Below are positions 1 through 8,170 of a stretch of 64,000 nt of DNA, piece by piece (the first letter of the stretch is position 1; each line of letters begins with the position of its first letter). The notes beneath the pieces were generated by a model. It was given only the letters and a program-made list of their open reading frames with translations, was not told where the DNA came from and searched no databases. The DNA is from Mucilaginibacter sp. (GTDB lineage: Bacteria > Bacteroidota > Bacteroidia > Sphingobacteriales > Sphingobacteriaceae): the NCBI RefSeq assembly GCF_028288205.1, contig NZ_JAQBOD010000039.1, forward strand, positions 124,001 to 188,000, given 5' to 3'. The translations under genes were made by a program, and so were the position numbers.

Positions 1-789
1 CCGCTAAAGGACCGTATAGAGAGCCAGATATTAACACATTACCCCCGATCGGTAGAGATCTCCCGCAAAATTACTCAGCAGGAGGCATCCCTTTCACCCG
101 AACAAAGGATTAGTGTTGAAGCAGACGGGTTGGTTAAAGATCTGGTTGAACAAATTGCTTTCGAGGCGCGTAACTCAGAATATATTGATAAAAAATCGGG
201 AGTATCTGCGCGTTTAACCATATCGGCTTATGAAAACCTGATAAGCAATGCCGAACGTCGCATGATCATCAATCACGAAGATAAAACCTTTGTACGTATT
301 GCTGATTTCCTGGGTGTTATCCCGGCTATTACCGGCAAGATAGAGTTGGTTTATGAGGGCGAGCTGGAAGGCCCGGCTAAAGTGGCTAATATTTTAATAG
401 GCAAGGCCATTAAAACATTGTTAGTTAAATTTTTCCCTGATCCGGAGAAAGCCAAAAAATCAAAAACCCCGAACCCTTATGCAGAGATCATCAATTGGTT
501 TAGCGAGGGCAACAATCTGTCTGTACTTGACGACCTGCCGCTTGCCGAATATAAAAAGTTATTAAACACTGTTACCGGGTTAAAGGACCTGGTTAAAAAA
601 TTCCATCCGGGCTTGATAGAGAGTCAGCAGTTAATATTAATGGAATTTGTATTGCATGGTCTTGCAGAATTTTCACAACTAAGTAAAGGCTTCCTTGACA
701 ATGGCTTCGCTTTTTCTGATATGTTTAACAGTTTATTTAACTTACAACCTGATGATGACGATCTTGATATAGAAGATGATCGTTACTAA
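1..789 (+). CDS. MoxR/magnesium-chelatase-like AAA+ ATPase, C-terminal part (5' truncated by window edge)
   Basis: The frame is open from base 1, so this is the last 262 residues of a longer protein; the internal TTG near 130 is not a credible start. The text resembles the C-terminal half of the roughly 500-residue Bacteroidota ATPase annotated as magnesium chelatase or sigma-54-interacting protein: a helical region with VEQIAFEARNSE and KKSGVSARLTISAYENL, where SAR is the sensor-2-like arginine segment of ChlI/MoxR proteins, then a helical lid. The Walker A and B motifs lie outside the window. The tail is acidic (DDDDLDIEDD). The next gene starts 7 bases after the stop, suggesting co-transcription. 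A chaperone-like role in assembling a partner complex is typical of MoxR relatives; the substrate is unknown. Confidence 0.8.
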   Translation, partial: PLKDRIESQILTHYPRSVEISRKITQQEASLSPEQRISVEADGLVKDLVEQIAFEARNSEYIDKKSGVSARLTISAYENLISNAERRMIINHEDKTFVRIADFLGVIPAITGKIELVYEGELEGPAKVANILIGKAIKTLLVKFFPDPEKAKKSKTPNPYAEIINWFSEGNNLSVLDDLPLAEYKKLLNTVTGLKDLVKKFHPGLIESQQLILMEFVLHGLAEFSQLSKGFLDNGFAFSDMFNSLFNLQPDDDDLDIEDDRY

Positions 790-796
790 TTAATAA

Positions 797-2077
797 ATGC
801 AAAGTCAGTTATTCATTTTAATTTTAATAGGCATAGGGATTTTCCTGCTTGACCAATATTTAGCCATGGGTTTTGCCGCTGCCTTTAAAAAGCGGGGGGT
901 TGGCAATACCATCGGGTTTAAAATTGGTTATACGCTATTTTCTATAGTGCTGATAACTGGTGTCATCATCAGTATATATATGAAAATACCGGTTGGCATT
1001 CGTGCCGGATTTTTAATGGTATTTTTTGTACTGGCCATTGTAAAGATCACTTTTTTACCTTTTGTGCTGGCCGATGATATAAGGCGGTTAATTGTTTGGC
1101 TTAAGCATGCCGGCACCAGGTCAAAGCTTGCTGCACCAACTAAAGAAACGGGTAAAGAAACCATCCCCCGTTCAGAGTTTTTAATGAGGGCCGGGCTAAT
1201 TACCGGCGCTGTCCCGTTAGCGGCAATAGGATATGGTATTGTTGCGGGCGCTTATGATTACCGTGTACGTTATCAAACACTCTATCTGCCCAACTTACCC
1301 AAAGCATTTGATGGCATTAAAATAGGGCAGATATCTGATATACATTCCGGCAGTTTTTATAATAAAAAAGCAGTACAGGGCGGTGTAGAAATGTTATTGG
1401 GCCAAAAGCCGGATGTTATTTTCTTTACCGGCGATCTGGTTAACAAGCGTACCGATGAGGTATACGGCTACCAGGATATCTTCAGCAAAGTAAAGGCGCC
1501 GCTTGGTGTTTTCTCTACTTTAGGAAACCATGATTATGGTGATTATGCCGACTGGGCATCATTATCAGCCAAAAAGAAAAACCTTTCCGACCTGATAACC
1601 ACCCACAAAAATATGGGTTGGGACCTACTGCTTAATGAAAACCACCGCCTTAAAGTTAATGGCGAAGAAATAGGTATTTTAGGTTGCGAAAACTGGGGCG
1701 AGTTAACCAGGTTCCCTAAATATGGTAAAATGGAACCCACGCTAAAAGGCACAGAGGACCTCCCGGTTAAACTTCTTTTATCGCACGACCCCTCGCACTG
1801 GCGGGCGCAGATATTGCCGCATTATCCGCAGATAGATGTTATGTTCTCTGGCCATACACATGGCATGCAGTTTGGTGTGCGTACAGAGCATTTTCAATGG
1901 AGCCCGGTAAAGTATGTTTACAAAGAATGGGCAGGCCTTTACCACCAAGGAAATCAGCAACTATATGTAAATGTAGGCTACGGATTTTTAGGTTTCCCCG
2001 GCAGGGTTGGAATATTGCCGGAGATTACGATATTTACATTAAGATCCGCCCACAATCCGTTAGCTAAAAAAGTTTAA
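797..2077 (+). CDS. Membrane-anchored metallophosphoesterase (YkuE/YaeI-like)
   Basis: A calcineurin-like phosphoesterase of 426 residues. About three N-terminal membrane helices (roughly 4-22, 40-60, 68-92) and a further hydrophobic stretch near 130-150 precede the catalytic domain. The metal-binding blocks are all present: SDIHSG (about 180), FFTGDLVN (about 210), LGNHDYGD (about 243), LLSHDP (about 325) and SGHTHGMQFG (about 350). The YkuE/YaeI group acts on phospholipid-type substrates such as UDP-diacylglucosamine or related compounds at the membrane; the substrate here is not shown by the sequence. The ATG at 797 lies 7 bases after the upstream gene, and the next gene follows after 26 bases, so the three may form one transcript. 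Confidence 0.88.
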   Translation: MQSQLFILILIGIGIFLLDQYLAMGFAAAFKKRGVGNTIGFKIGYTLFSIVLITGVIISIYMKIPVGIRAGFLMVFFVLAIVKITFLPFVLADDIRRLIVWLKHAGTRSKLAAPTKETGKETIPRSEFLMRAGLITGAVPLAAIGYGIVAGAYDYRVRYQTLYLPNLPKAFDGIKIGQISDIHSGSFYNKKAVQGGVEMLLGQKPDVIFFTGDLVNKRTDEVYGYQDIFSKVKAPLGVFSTLGNHDYGDYADWASLSAKKKNLSDLITTHKNMGWDLLLNENHRLKVNGEEIGILGCENWGELTRFPKYGKMEPTLKGTEDLPVKLLLSHDPSHWRAQILPHYPQIDVMFSGHTHGMQFGVRTEHFQWSPVKYVYKEWAGLYHQGNQQLYVNVGYGFLGFPGRVGILPEITIFTLRSAHNPLAKKV

Positions 2078-2103
2078 GGTTTGCTGGCGGGCTCTCATCA
2101 TAA

Positions 2104-2982
2104 ATGAAAAAACTATTTAAACCTGTTTTTGATTTTTTTCTGTTTAGTAATGTATTCATGGCCCTATGCGCGGTTACACAGGCGATGGTTACTTTTCATT
2201 TAATAGGCTGCCGGCCGCTCTATACTGTACTTGCATTATTATTTACCTCTACAATTGGCATTTATAATTTCTCTATCCTTTTAACCAAGCCTAAAGAACC
2301 TCAAAAATCAGTATACATACGTGTGCGCTGGTTCTTTTCGCATCATAGGCTGATGGTTACTTTTACCATTGTATCTATTCTTTCACTGGTTCCTTTATTC
2401 TTTTTGGTATCTACAGAAGCAAGGCTATTACTTGTTTTCCTCGCTATTATATCTTTTGCATACAGCCTGCCGCTATTTTCATTGGGCGATCAAAAATTTG
2501 GTTTACGCAACATTCCCGGGCTAAAGCAATTTTTAATAACCACGGTTTGGACATTAAGCACTGTGTTGCTACCCATTTTAGAGGCGCAGGACATGCACCT
2601 AACCAATATATCAATGCGTGACACCACTATACTCCTTGCTAAACGGTTTTTATTGATAGGCGCGTTAACTGTTCCTTTTGATATCCGTGACCTGTTTGAG
2701 GACCGTAAATCAGGCTTAAAAACCATCCCGGTAGTATTAGGCGAAAAACGGGCCTATTTGTTTTGCCAGGTACTTTTAGCCGGATATGTTGTACTGTTGT
2801 TCCTCTTTAAAAACAACAGCTTTAACAATGATTTTTGGGCGCTTACCCTTACCGCCATATTAGCAGGCTGGCTCATCTTCAAATCCGAATGGAAAAAAGA
2901 TGAATATTACTACTTCTTTTACCTTGACGGCGTATTAATATTGCAATACGTAGTACTGGTTCTGTTTAGCAAATTCGCCTAA
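2104..2982 (+). CDS. Divergent UbiA-family membrane protein
   Basis: A 292-residue polytopic protein with about eight hydrophobic segments. The second UbiA signature is well preserved: FDIRDLFEDRKSGLKTIP near residue 193, the usual DxxxDxxxG-type loop that binds Mg-diphosphate. The first signature, normally NxxxDxxxD between the second and third helices, is not visible; that place reads IGIYNFSILLTKPKEP with no aspartates. Canonical members transfer a prenyl group to an aromatic acceptor (menaquinone, heme O and others). With half of the diphosphate-binding machinery changed, the reaction is uncertain. It follows a phosphoesterase in the same direction. The family call rests on the second motif and the topology. 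Confidence 0.65.
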   Translation: MKKLFKPVFDFFLFSNVFMALCAVTQAMVTFHLIGCRPLYTVLALLFTSTIGIYNFSILLTKPKEPQKSVYIRVRWFFSHHRLMVTFTIVSILSLVPLFFLVSTEARLLLVFLAIISFAYSLPLFSLGDQKFGLRNIPGLKQFLITTVWTLSTVLLPILEAQDMHLTNISMRDTTILLAKRFLLIGALTVPFDIRDLFEDRKSGLKTIPVVLGEKRAYLFCQVLLAGYVVLLFLFKNNSFNNDFWALTLTAILAGWLIFKSEWKKDEYYYFFYLDGVLILQYVVLVLFSKFA

Positions 2983-3203
2983 ACTTTAAAGGTGCCCGGT
3001 TACTATCACTTTGTCAAGATTTTTCACGCATTACTCCTAACAAGTTTGCTTGAACTATGTGGCTGAGGTGTCATTAGAAGGCTCTCGAAGCGTAAGCGCA
3101 AAGGCCATCCCGCGTATCCTTCGACTGGCTTAGGATGTCAGCGCTCTTGTATCACTTCCCATTCAGCATCCCCGGATTTTATAATTCAGGATAACAAAAG
3201 AAT
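2983..3203. other. Intergenic region with a decayed repeat copy
   Basis: These 221 bases separate two convergent genes and hold no credible reading frame. The stretch near 3118-3142 (ccttcgactggcttaggatg) is a worn form of the widespread Bacteroidota repeat cored on CCTTCGxxTxxGCTCAGGATGACA; another copy of that core is at 37192-37212. No clear terminator hairpin was seen. Confidence 0.4.
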
Positions 3204-5036
3204 TTACTCCACCACGGGCAATACAATACTGCTGGAGTGAAATATTTTTTGTGTTGCCTTTTGATAATCGCTTTCCTTCGCATCAAAAATATTCCGAATA
3301 TACTTTTGCGGGTTACGGTCAATTATAGGGAACCACGTGCTTTGCACCTGCACCATTATTTTATGCCCCTTTTTAAATACGTGGTCTGCCGCATGTAAAC
3401 CAATAGTATATTCTTCAACTTTACCAGGTGTAATTGGCTCAGGATTAGTAAAGCTCTTCCTGAACCTGCCGCGGAAAACATCATCAACTATCATCAATTC
3501 ATAACCGGCCATTTTTGGCTCTTTTTTATATTCCTGCGGATATACATCTATCAGCTTCACAACCCAATCTGCATCAGTGCCTGATGTTGCCGCATACAGT
3601 TTAGCAGCAACATTGCCGGTTATAGTTATATCTTCTTTAAGCGTATCGGTCTGCCAGGTTAATATGTCGGGGCGGTTATCAACAAACCGCTGATCATCCG
3701 TCAACCAAAAGAACCAACGTGAGCCCGGGCCGTAAGTTTCTTCAATCGGCCTTGCGCGGTAAGGCACCGGCTTAGCGGGATCAGACACATAGCTATCAAA
3801 AGTTTTAGCTTCGGTAGCTGATGGTTTCTCGAAAGACAACTTGCCATTAGCATGAAAATAGATATTCTTTTCTACAGCCTCTTTAGGCGGCCACGTAGCA
3901 TAGCTCTTCCATTTATCAGAGCCGGTTTGGAATGATATGGCTTCGGCAAACTTGCCCTCGCCTTTGCCTTTTAAATACCATGCAAACCACTTGGCCTGTA
4001 TCTCTTTTCTGAAATAAGCCGCGGTAGGCTGGCTACTAAAGGTAATATTACCTAAGCTTGTGCCCTCCCCCCTGCTCCAACCGCCATGTCTCCACGGGCC
4101 CATTACTATAAAGTTATTGTTGTTTGTATCGCGTTTTTCTAAAAATTTATATACATCCTGCGGGCCCACCATATCCTCCTGGTCCCACCAGCCGCTAACG
4201 TGCTGTATGGCTAAACGCGGGTAATCAAGCCGGGCGGTTACCGCTTGTTTTTTCCAGTAATCATCGTAATCAGGATGTTTTGTATAGGCGTTCCAACTTG
4301 GTAAAATTCCATGCATATACTTTTTGTTAATATTTGATAATGGGCCCAGTTTTAAATACCAATCATACGTATCATAATTGCCAAACTGGTAAAGCGAGTC
4401 GGTCTTTGATATCTCTTCCATAAAGGCATATTCGAAAGCATAACTTAAACGAAAAGCGCCGTTATGGTGCAGGTCATCATTCATAAACATATCAGACGGA
4501 GTAGCCTGTTCAGACACAGCTTTTAAAGCCGGATGCGGATCGGCTGCCGCTATTATGCTTGTCCAGCCATCGTATGATATGCCGTACATCCCTGCTTTGC
4601 CATTATTCTCGGGTATGTTTTTAAGCAGCCAGTCTATGGTATCATAAGTATCGCTGGCTTCGTCAATAGATTTGGTATCTTTTTTATTCCTGCTAAAACG
4701 CTGCATTTCGTATTTTCCATCAGAAAGATATCTGCCCCTAATATCCTGGTATACAAATATATATTCATCTTCAGCCATATCTTTTACATATTCTGATTTT
4801 TCGGGGCTTGGATATTTGTTCACACCATAGGGTGTCCTCAACATCAGGAAAGGCAGCTTTTCTGATTGCTTTTTCGGCGTGAATACTACGGTATGCAGTT
4901 TAATTCCGTCGCGCATGGGTATCATTACTTCCTTTCGGTTATATTTATCATCCGGACTTACACGTTGTGCAAACAGGTTAGCTGTAGCTAATGTTAAAGT
5001 TGCAATGATGGAGATCTTGGTAAAGAGAATTTTCAT
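3204..5036 (-). CDS. CocE/NonD family secreted hydrolase (S15-type)
   Basis: 610 residues with a classical signal peptide (hydrophobic core about 6-20, ending ANLFAQ). The alpha/beta-hydrolase part carries the family nucleophile motif GISYDG (Ser about residue 151), the oxyanion-side segment YQDIRGRYLSDG, an acid-bearing VSGWWDQED block and GPWRHGGW with the catalytic histidine. A C-terminal jelly-roll X-Pro dipeptidyl-peptidase domain follows (VAAKLYAATSGTDADWVVKLIDVYP). Members hydrolyse esters, amides or acyl-peptide bonds; cocaine esterase and glutaryl-7-ACA acylase are the named examples. The triad looks intact, so an active periplasmic or exported acyl hydrolase is expected, substrate unknown. 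It stands alone, divergent from the methyltransferase gene. Confidence 0.85.
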   Translation of the reverse strand: MKILFTKISIIATLTLATANLFAQRVSPDDKYNRKEVMIPMRDGIKLHTVVFTPKKQSEKLPFLMLRTPYGVNKYPSPEKSEYVKDMAEDEYIFVYQDIRGRYLSDGKYEMQRFSRNKKDTKSIDEASDTYDTIDWLLKNIPENNGKAGMYGISYDGWTSIIAAADPHPALKAVSEQATPSDMFMNDDLHHNGAFRLSYAFEYAFMEEISKTDSLYQFGNYDTYDWYLKLGPLSNINKKYMHGILPSWNAYTKHPDYDDYWKKQAVTARLDYPRLAIQHVSGWWDQEDMVGPQDVYKFLEKRDTNNNNFIVMGPWRHGGWSRGEGTSLGNITFSSQPTAAYFRKEIQAKWFAWYLKGKGEGKFAEAISFQTGSDKWKSYATWPPKEAVEKNIYFHANGKLSFEKPSATEAKTFDSYVSDPAKPVPYRARPIEETYGPGSRWFFWLTDDQRFVDNRPDILTWQTDTLKEDITITGNVAAKLYAATSGTDADWVVKLIDVYPQEYKKEPKMAGYELMIVDDVFRGRFRKSFTNPEPITPGKVEEYTIGLHAADHVFKKGHKIMVQVQSTWFPIIDRNPQKYIRNIFDAKESDYQKATQKIFHSSSIVLPVVE

Positions 5037-5101
5037 ATTTGCTGTGAGTTTTATGATATCCGCTTAAATATAAGCATTATACAGCAAAATATTAATTTGA
5101 A

Positions 5102-5109
5102 TAAATTTG
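5102..5109 (+). promoter_or_regulatory. Candidate -7 element TAAATTTG
   Basis: An exact match to the Bacteroidota TAnnTTTG element ends two bases before the ATG at 5111. No TTG is at the usual distance upstream. If used, the transcript would be leaderless or would start inside the annotated frame. Confidence 0.3.
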
Positions 5110-5110
5110 C

Positions 5111-5728
5111 ATGGCCGCTAATTATAATAATTCCGCCTGGTTCTATGATCGTTTATCGCGCCTGATTTATGGGCGGGCATTGATAAACGCCCAGGTTTAT
5201 TTGCTGCAATTTATCCCGCCAAATTCAAATCTATTAATTGTGGGTGGTGGTACCGGTTGGATACTGGAAGAATTAACCCGCGTTTACCCTGCCGGATTAA
5301 AGATCACCTATGTAGAAGTGGCTGCAAATATGATGACGCTCTCTAAAAAAAGGAACTGGGGCAATAACGAAGTAACCTTTATAAATGCTGCCGCAGAAGA
5401 TACATTACTGCCCGGCGATTTTGATGTGATCATTACCCCGTTCCTGTTTGATAACTTTACCGAACAAACCCTGCAAAAAGTATTTGATTATTTGCACCCG
5501 CAACTTAAAACAGGTGGCTTATGGTTAAATACTGATTTTCAGCTAACCGGAAAATGGTGGCAAAATATATTACTAAATACGATGTTTGTGTTTTTCAAAA
5601 TACTATGCGGCATAGAAGCTTCGGCTTTACCTGCTATTGAAAAACAGTTTAGCCAAACCAAGTATATCACTATTGCTGAAAAAACTTTCTTTGGTGGGTT
5701 CATTGCTTCAAGAGCCTATCAAAAGTAG
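5111..5728 (+). CDS. Class I SAM-dependent methyltransferase
   Basis: 205 residues. Motif I is LLIVGGGTGWILEEL (about residues 38-52), followed by an acidic beta-2 end (YVEVAANM) and a motif near FDVIITPFLFDNF that fits post-motif II. These are the features of a Rossmann-fold methyltransferase of the Methyltransf_11/25 type. No specific substrate signature is visible. The gene is monocistronic, with the two-component operon converging on it from the other side. The start ATG follows a -7-like element directly. Confidence 0.8.
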   Translation: MAANYNNSAWFYDRLSRLIYGRALINAQVYLLQFIPPNSNLLIVGGGTGWILEELTRVYPAGLKITYVEVAANMMTLSKKRNWGNNEVTFINAAAEDTLLPGDFDVIITPFLFDNFTEQTLQKVFDYLHPQLKTGGLWLNTDFQLTGKWWQNILLNTMFVFFKILCGIEASALPAIEKQFSQTKYITIAEKTFFGGFIASRAYQK

Positions 5729-5815
5729 TTTCAAACTGTCCCAGGGACACCTAAATACACCTGGGACAACATGGGACACTTTTGAGACACTATAGTTTAT
5801 TGTAGCTACTTTCAA

Positions 5816-6508
5816 CTACTGCACATAAGCAAACTTATACCCAATGCCCCTAACGGTTTGTAAAAATTGCGGGTAATCAGGGTTAGTTTCTATTTTTTTG
5901 CGAAGCCTTACAATGTGCATATCTAATGTGCGCGTATTTACATCGGCGTTATAGCCCCATACTTCCATCATTAACTCCTCGCGGTTAATTACCTTGTTCT
6001 TGTTTTTAAGGAAGTATAATAATATGCGGTTTTCTAATATCGTCAACTCAATTTTTTTACCATCACGTATCAGCAAATGCGTGTTTGGATGGTGCTCCAT
6101 ATTAGCAAAATGATACGTTTCAGATTTATCACTATTTAATGAAAATTTGATCTTATTATCTATCAGCGCTACCAGCACATCCATATTAAACGGTTTGGTC
6201 ACATAATCAGACACGCCAAAGCCATAGGCCGATATTTTATCAATATCCTGCTGTTTAGCGGTTGTCATTATTACTACGCCATCAAATCCTTTAGCACGAA
6301 TGTTACTACAAACTTCTGCACCCTGTTTACCGGGCAGCATCCAGTCTAACAATACAATATCAGGCTGCTCGGCCAGTATCATTGTTTCGGCTTCATCGCC
6401 ATTACCGGCTTCTAAAACCTTATATCCTTCTGATTGTAAACGTTCGGCAACCAGGAAACGAAGGTTTTCATCGTCTTCAACCAGTACTATCTTTATTTCT
6501 TTATTCAT
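5816..6508 (-). CDS. OmpR-family response regulator (RprY-like)
   Basis: 230 residues: a receiver domain (1-120) with the acidic pair EDDE, phospho-acceptor aspartate in IVLLDWMLPG (about 55) and lysine in YVTKPFN (about 105), then a winged-helix DNA-binding domain (about 135-228) with NRILLYFLKNKNKVINRE and the recognition region DMHIVRLRKKIETNP. It is the last gene of an operon with the kinase (3 bases between the genes) and the S9-type lipoprotein. The pair resembles the RprX/RprY system of Bacteroides. It should activate or repress transcription when phosphorylated by the upstream kinase; targets are not shown. Confidence 0.93.
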   Translation of the reverse strand: MNKEIKIVLVEDDENLRFLVAERLQSEGYKVLEAGNGDEAETMILAEQPDIVLLDWMLPGKQGAEVCSNIRAKGFDGVVIMTTAKQQDIDKISAYGFGVSDYVTKPFNMDVLVALIDNKIKFSLNSDKSETYHFANMEHHPNTHLLIRDGKKIELTILENRILLYFLKNKNKVINREELMMEVWGYNADVNTRTLDMHIVRLRKKIETNPDYPQFLQTVRGIGYKFAYVQ

Positions 6509-6511
6509 AAT

Positions 6512-8158
6512 CTAATTTTCGTATGGAAGTGTAACAATAAATTCTGATCCCTGGTCAACTTTACTTCGTACGGTTATATCGCCACCCATAAAATTAACCA
6601 GTTCTTTGCAAAATGCCAGGCCAAGCCCTACGCTTCCGTTTTGGTTATATTGGTTTTCTAATCTATAAAATTTCCTGAATATATTGTTCAATTCGTTTTT
6701 GGGTATGCCAATTCCTTTATCAATAAAAGAAAATATAATATTACGTTTTTCGAGCGTAATATTTATAAAAAGCTCTCTTTTTTCGGGGTGTGAGTATTTA
6801 TAGGCATTTTCTATAAGGTTTTGAAATACACTGCCAAGCAATACCGTATCTGTATAGAATATATTCGCTTCGCTTATATTATAATTCAGTTTAAAATCAG
6901 GATATTTTATTTTAAAGGTATCAATATATCCTTTCACAAAGCTTTCAATTTTGATCTTATCTTTCTTTATGGTGATAGATTTGTTTTCTAACTGTGTGAA
7001 TGATAATAGTTTGTTCATTAATTCATTCAGCTTATCGGCTTCTTCATCTAAAATCTTGCCATAATGCTTACGCTGGCGGTCTGTAAGCTCATTATCGCCT
7101 TTTAGGTTTGAGCCTGCAATTTTTATTACACTTACCGGTGTTTTAAACTCGTGCGTAAAGTTGTTTATAAAATCATATTGCAGTTTAAACAGCTTAAGGT
7201 TAACAGCCAGATTGCGGTAAATTAACCAGCCTATTAATACAAAAAAGAAATAGATCAAAAATATAATACCTCCAACGGGCATAAAACGGTGATCGATTTC
7301 AGGGATAAGAAAATCCCTGGGCGACCTAAAATATAATTTATAGTTAGCAAAGGCCCCTATAAGAGCAACCTCGCCCGTAATTGTGTTGGCACGGTCAATA
7401 TCAGTAGGATCATAAATTATTTGCCTCAGCAATATGCTTTGGTATAGTTCGGGATGGGTATTTTTAATATTGAGCCTATGCGGATCAACATAAAAAACCA
7501 TCATATTTTGCTGCTTGTAAAATGATTTGGTATGACCCGCTCTTAAAAGATCATGGTAAGTTTTTAACACCTCGGGGGTGGGTTCATTTAAAAAAATAAT
7601 TTTACCGGGCCTTGCGTCATAAAATGTTTCGAAAGATACATCAGCCCGAGGGCCCTTCAAAGAATCGTACCCGGCAATATAATCGCTAAATTTATCAGCC
7701 ATTTGCCTGAAATCGTTTTGATTGATCTCATCTTCGTTCTTCTGCCTCCTCGGCTTACCGTCTTTTGGGTAATATTGGTAAATTGATTTAAGAGATATGT
7801 TTAGGTTTTTCTTGTCAGCAAGCGCGCTATTTTGATTACCAACTACTATTTGATAAAAAACTATTTTGCTTACAAAATTAAAATTGTGAAAAACCGAATC
7901 GGTATAGTTGGCCGCCAATGCCGAATCAAGCAATCCGGAGTAAACGTTTATATCCTGTATCTTATTTGAAAAATCGGTATAAGAATTAATGATCTGGTCG
8001 GCAACGTTATTTTTTTTTGCCAAAAAATCATTCTCGACGGTTTGAGCCGTAAACTTGTAGGCCACTATTAATCCTATAATAAGGGTTAGTGTTACCAATA
8101 TTAAAAAAGCAACAATAAGCGAAAAGTTTTTGCGGTATACGGTTTTAGAGCCCTTCAT
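6512..8158 (-). CDS. Sensor histidine kinase (RprX-like)
   Basis: About 548 residues. Two membrane helices (about 14-34 and 293-313) enclose a periplasmic sensor of about 260 residues without a recognised fold. The cytoplasmic part has the H-box FTHEFKTPVSVIK (His about 336), N-box NLIENAYKYS, G1 DKGIGIP, F-box FRKFYR and G2 GSVGLGLAFCKEL. All catalytic elements appear intact. A GTG lies one codon before the chosen ATG. It sits between the S9-type lipoprotein (12 bases upstream) and the response regulator, so signal reception may involve that lipoprotein in the periplasm; that link is an inference from operon order. Confidence 0.93.
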   Translation of the reverse strand: MKGSKTVYRKNFSLIVAFLILVTLTLIIGLIVAYKFTAQTVENDFLAKKNNVADQIINSYTDFSNKIQDINVYSGLLDSALAANYTDSVFHNFNFVSKIVFYQIVVGNQNSALADKKNLNISLKSIYQYYPKDGKPRRQKNEDEINQNDFRQMADKFSDYIAGYDSLKGPRADVSFETFYDARPGKIIFLNEPTPEVLKTYHDLLRAGHTKSFYKQQNMMVFYVDPHRLNIKNTHPELYQSILLRQIIYDPTDIDRANTITGEVALIGAFANYKLYFRSPRDFLIPEIDHRFMPVGGIIFLIYFFFVLIGWLIYRNLAVNLKLFKLQYDFINNFTHEFKTPVSVIKIAGSNLKGDNELTDRQRKHYGKILDEEADKLNELMNKLLSFTQLENKSITIKKDKIKIESFVKGYIDTFKIKYPDFKLNYNISEANIFYTDTVLLGSVFQNLIENAYKYSHPEKRELFINITLEKRNIIFSFIDKGIGIPKNELNNIFRKFYRLENQYNQNGSVGLGLAFCKELVNFMGGDITVRSKVDQGSEFIVTLPYEN

Positions 8159-8170
8159 CACCTGTAGGGA

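Noticed and set aside
130..789. TTG at 130 as start of the first gene
   Set aside because: The frame is open to base 1 and the upstream codons continue the family sequence, so the gene starts outside the window.
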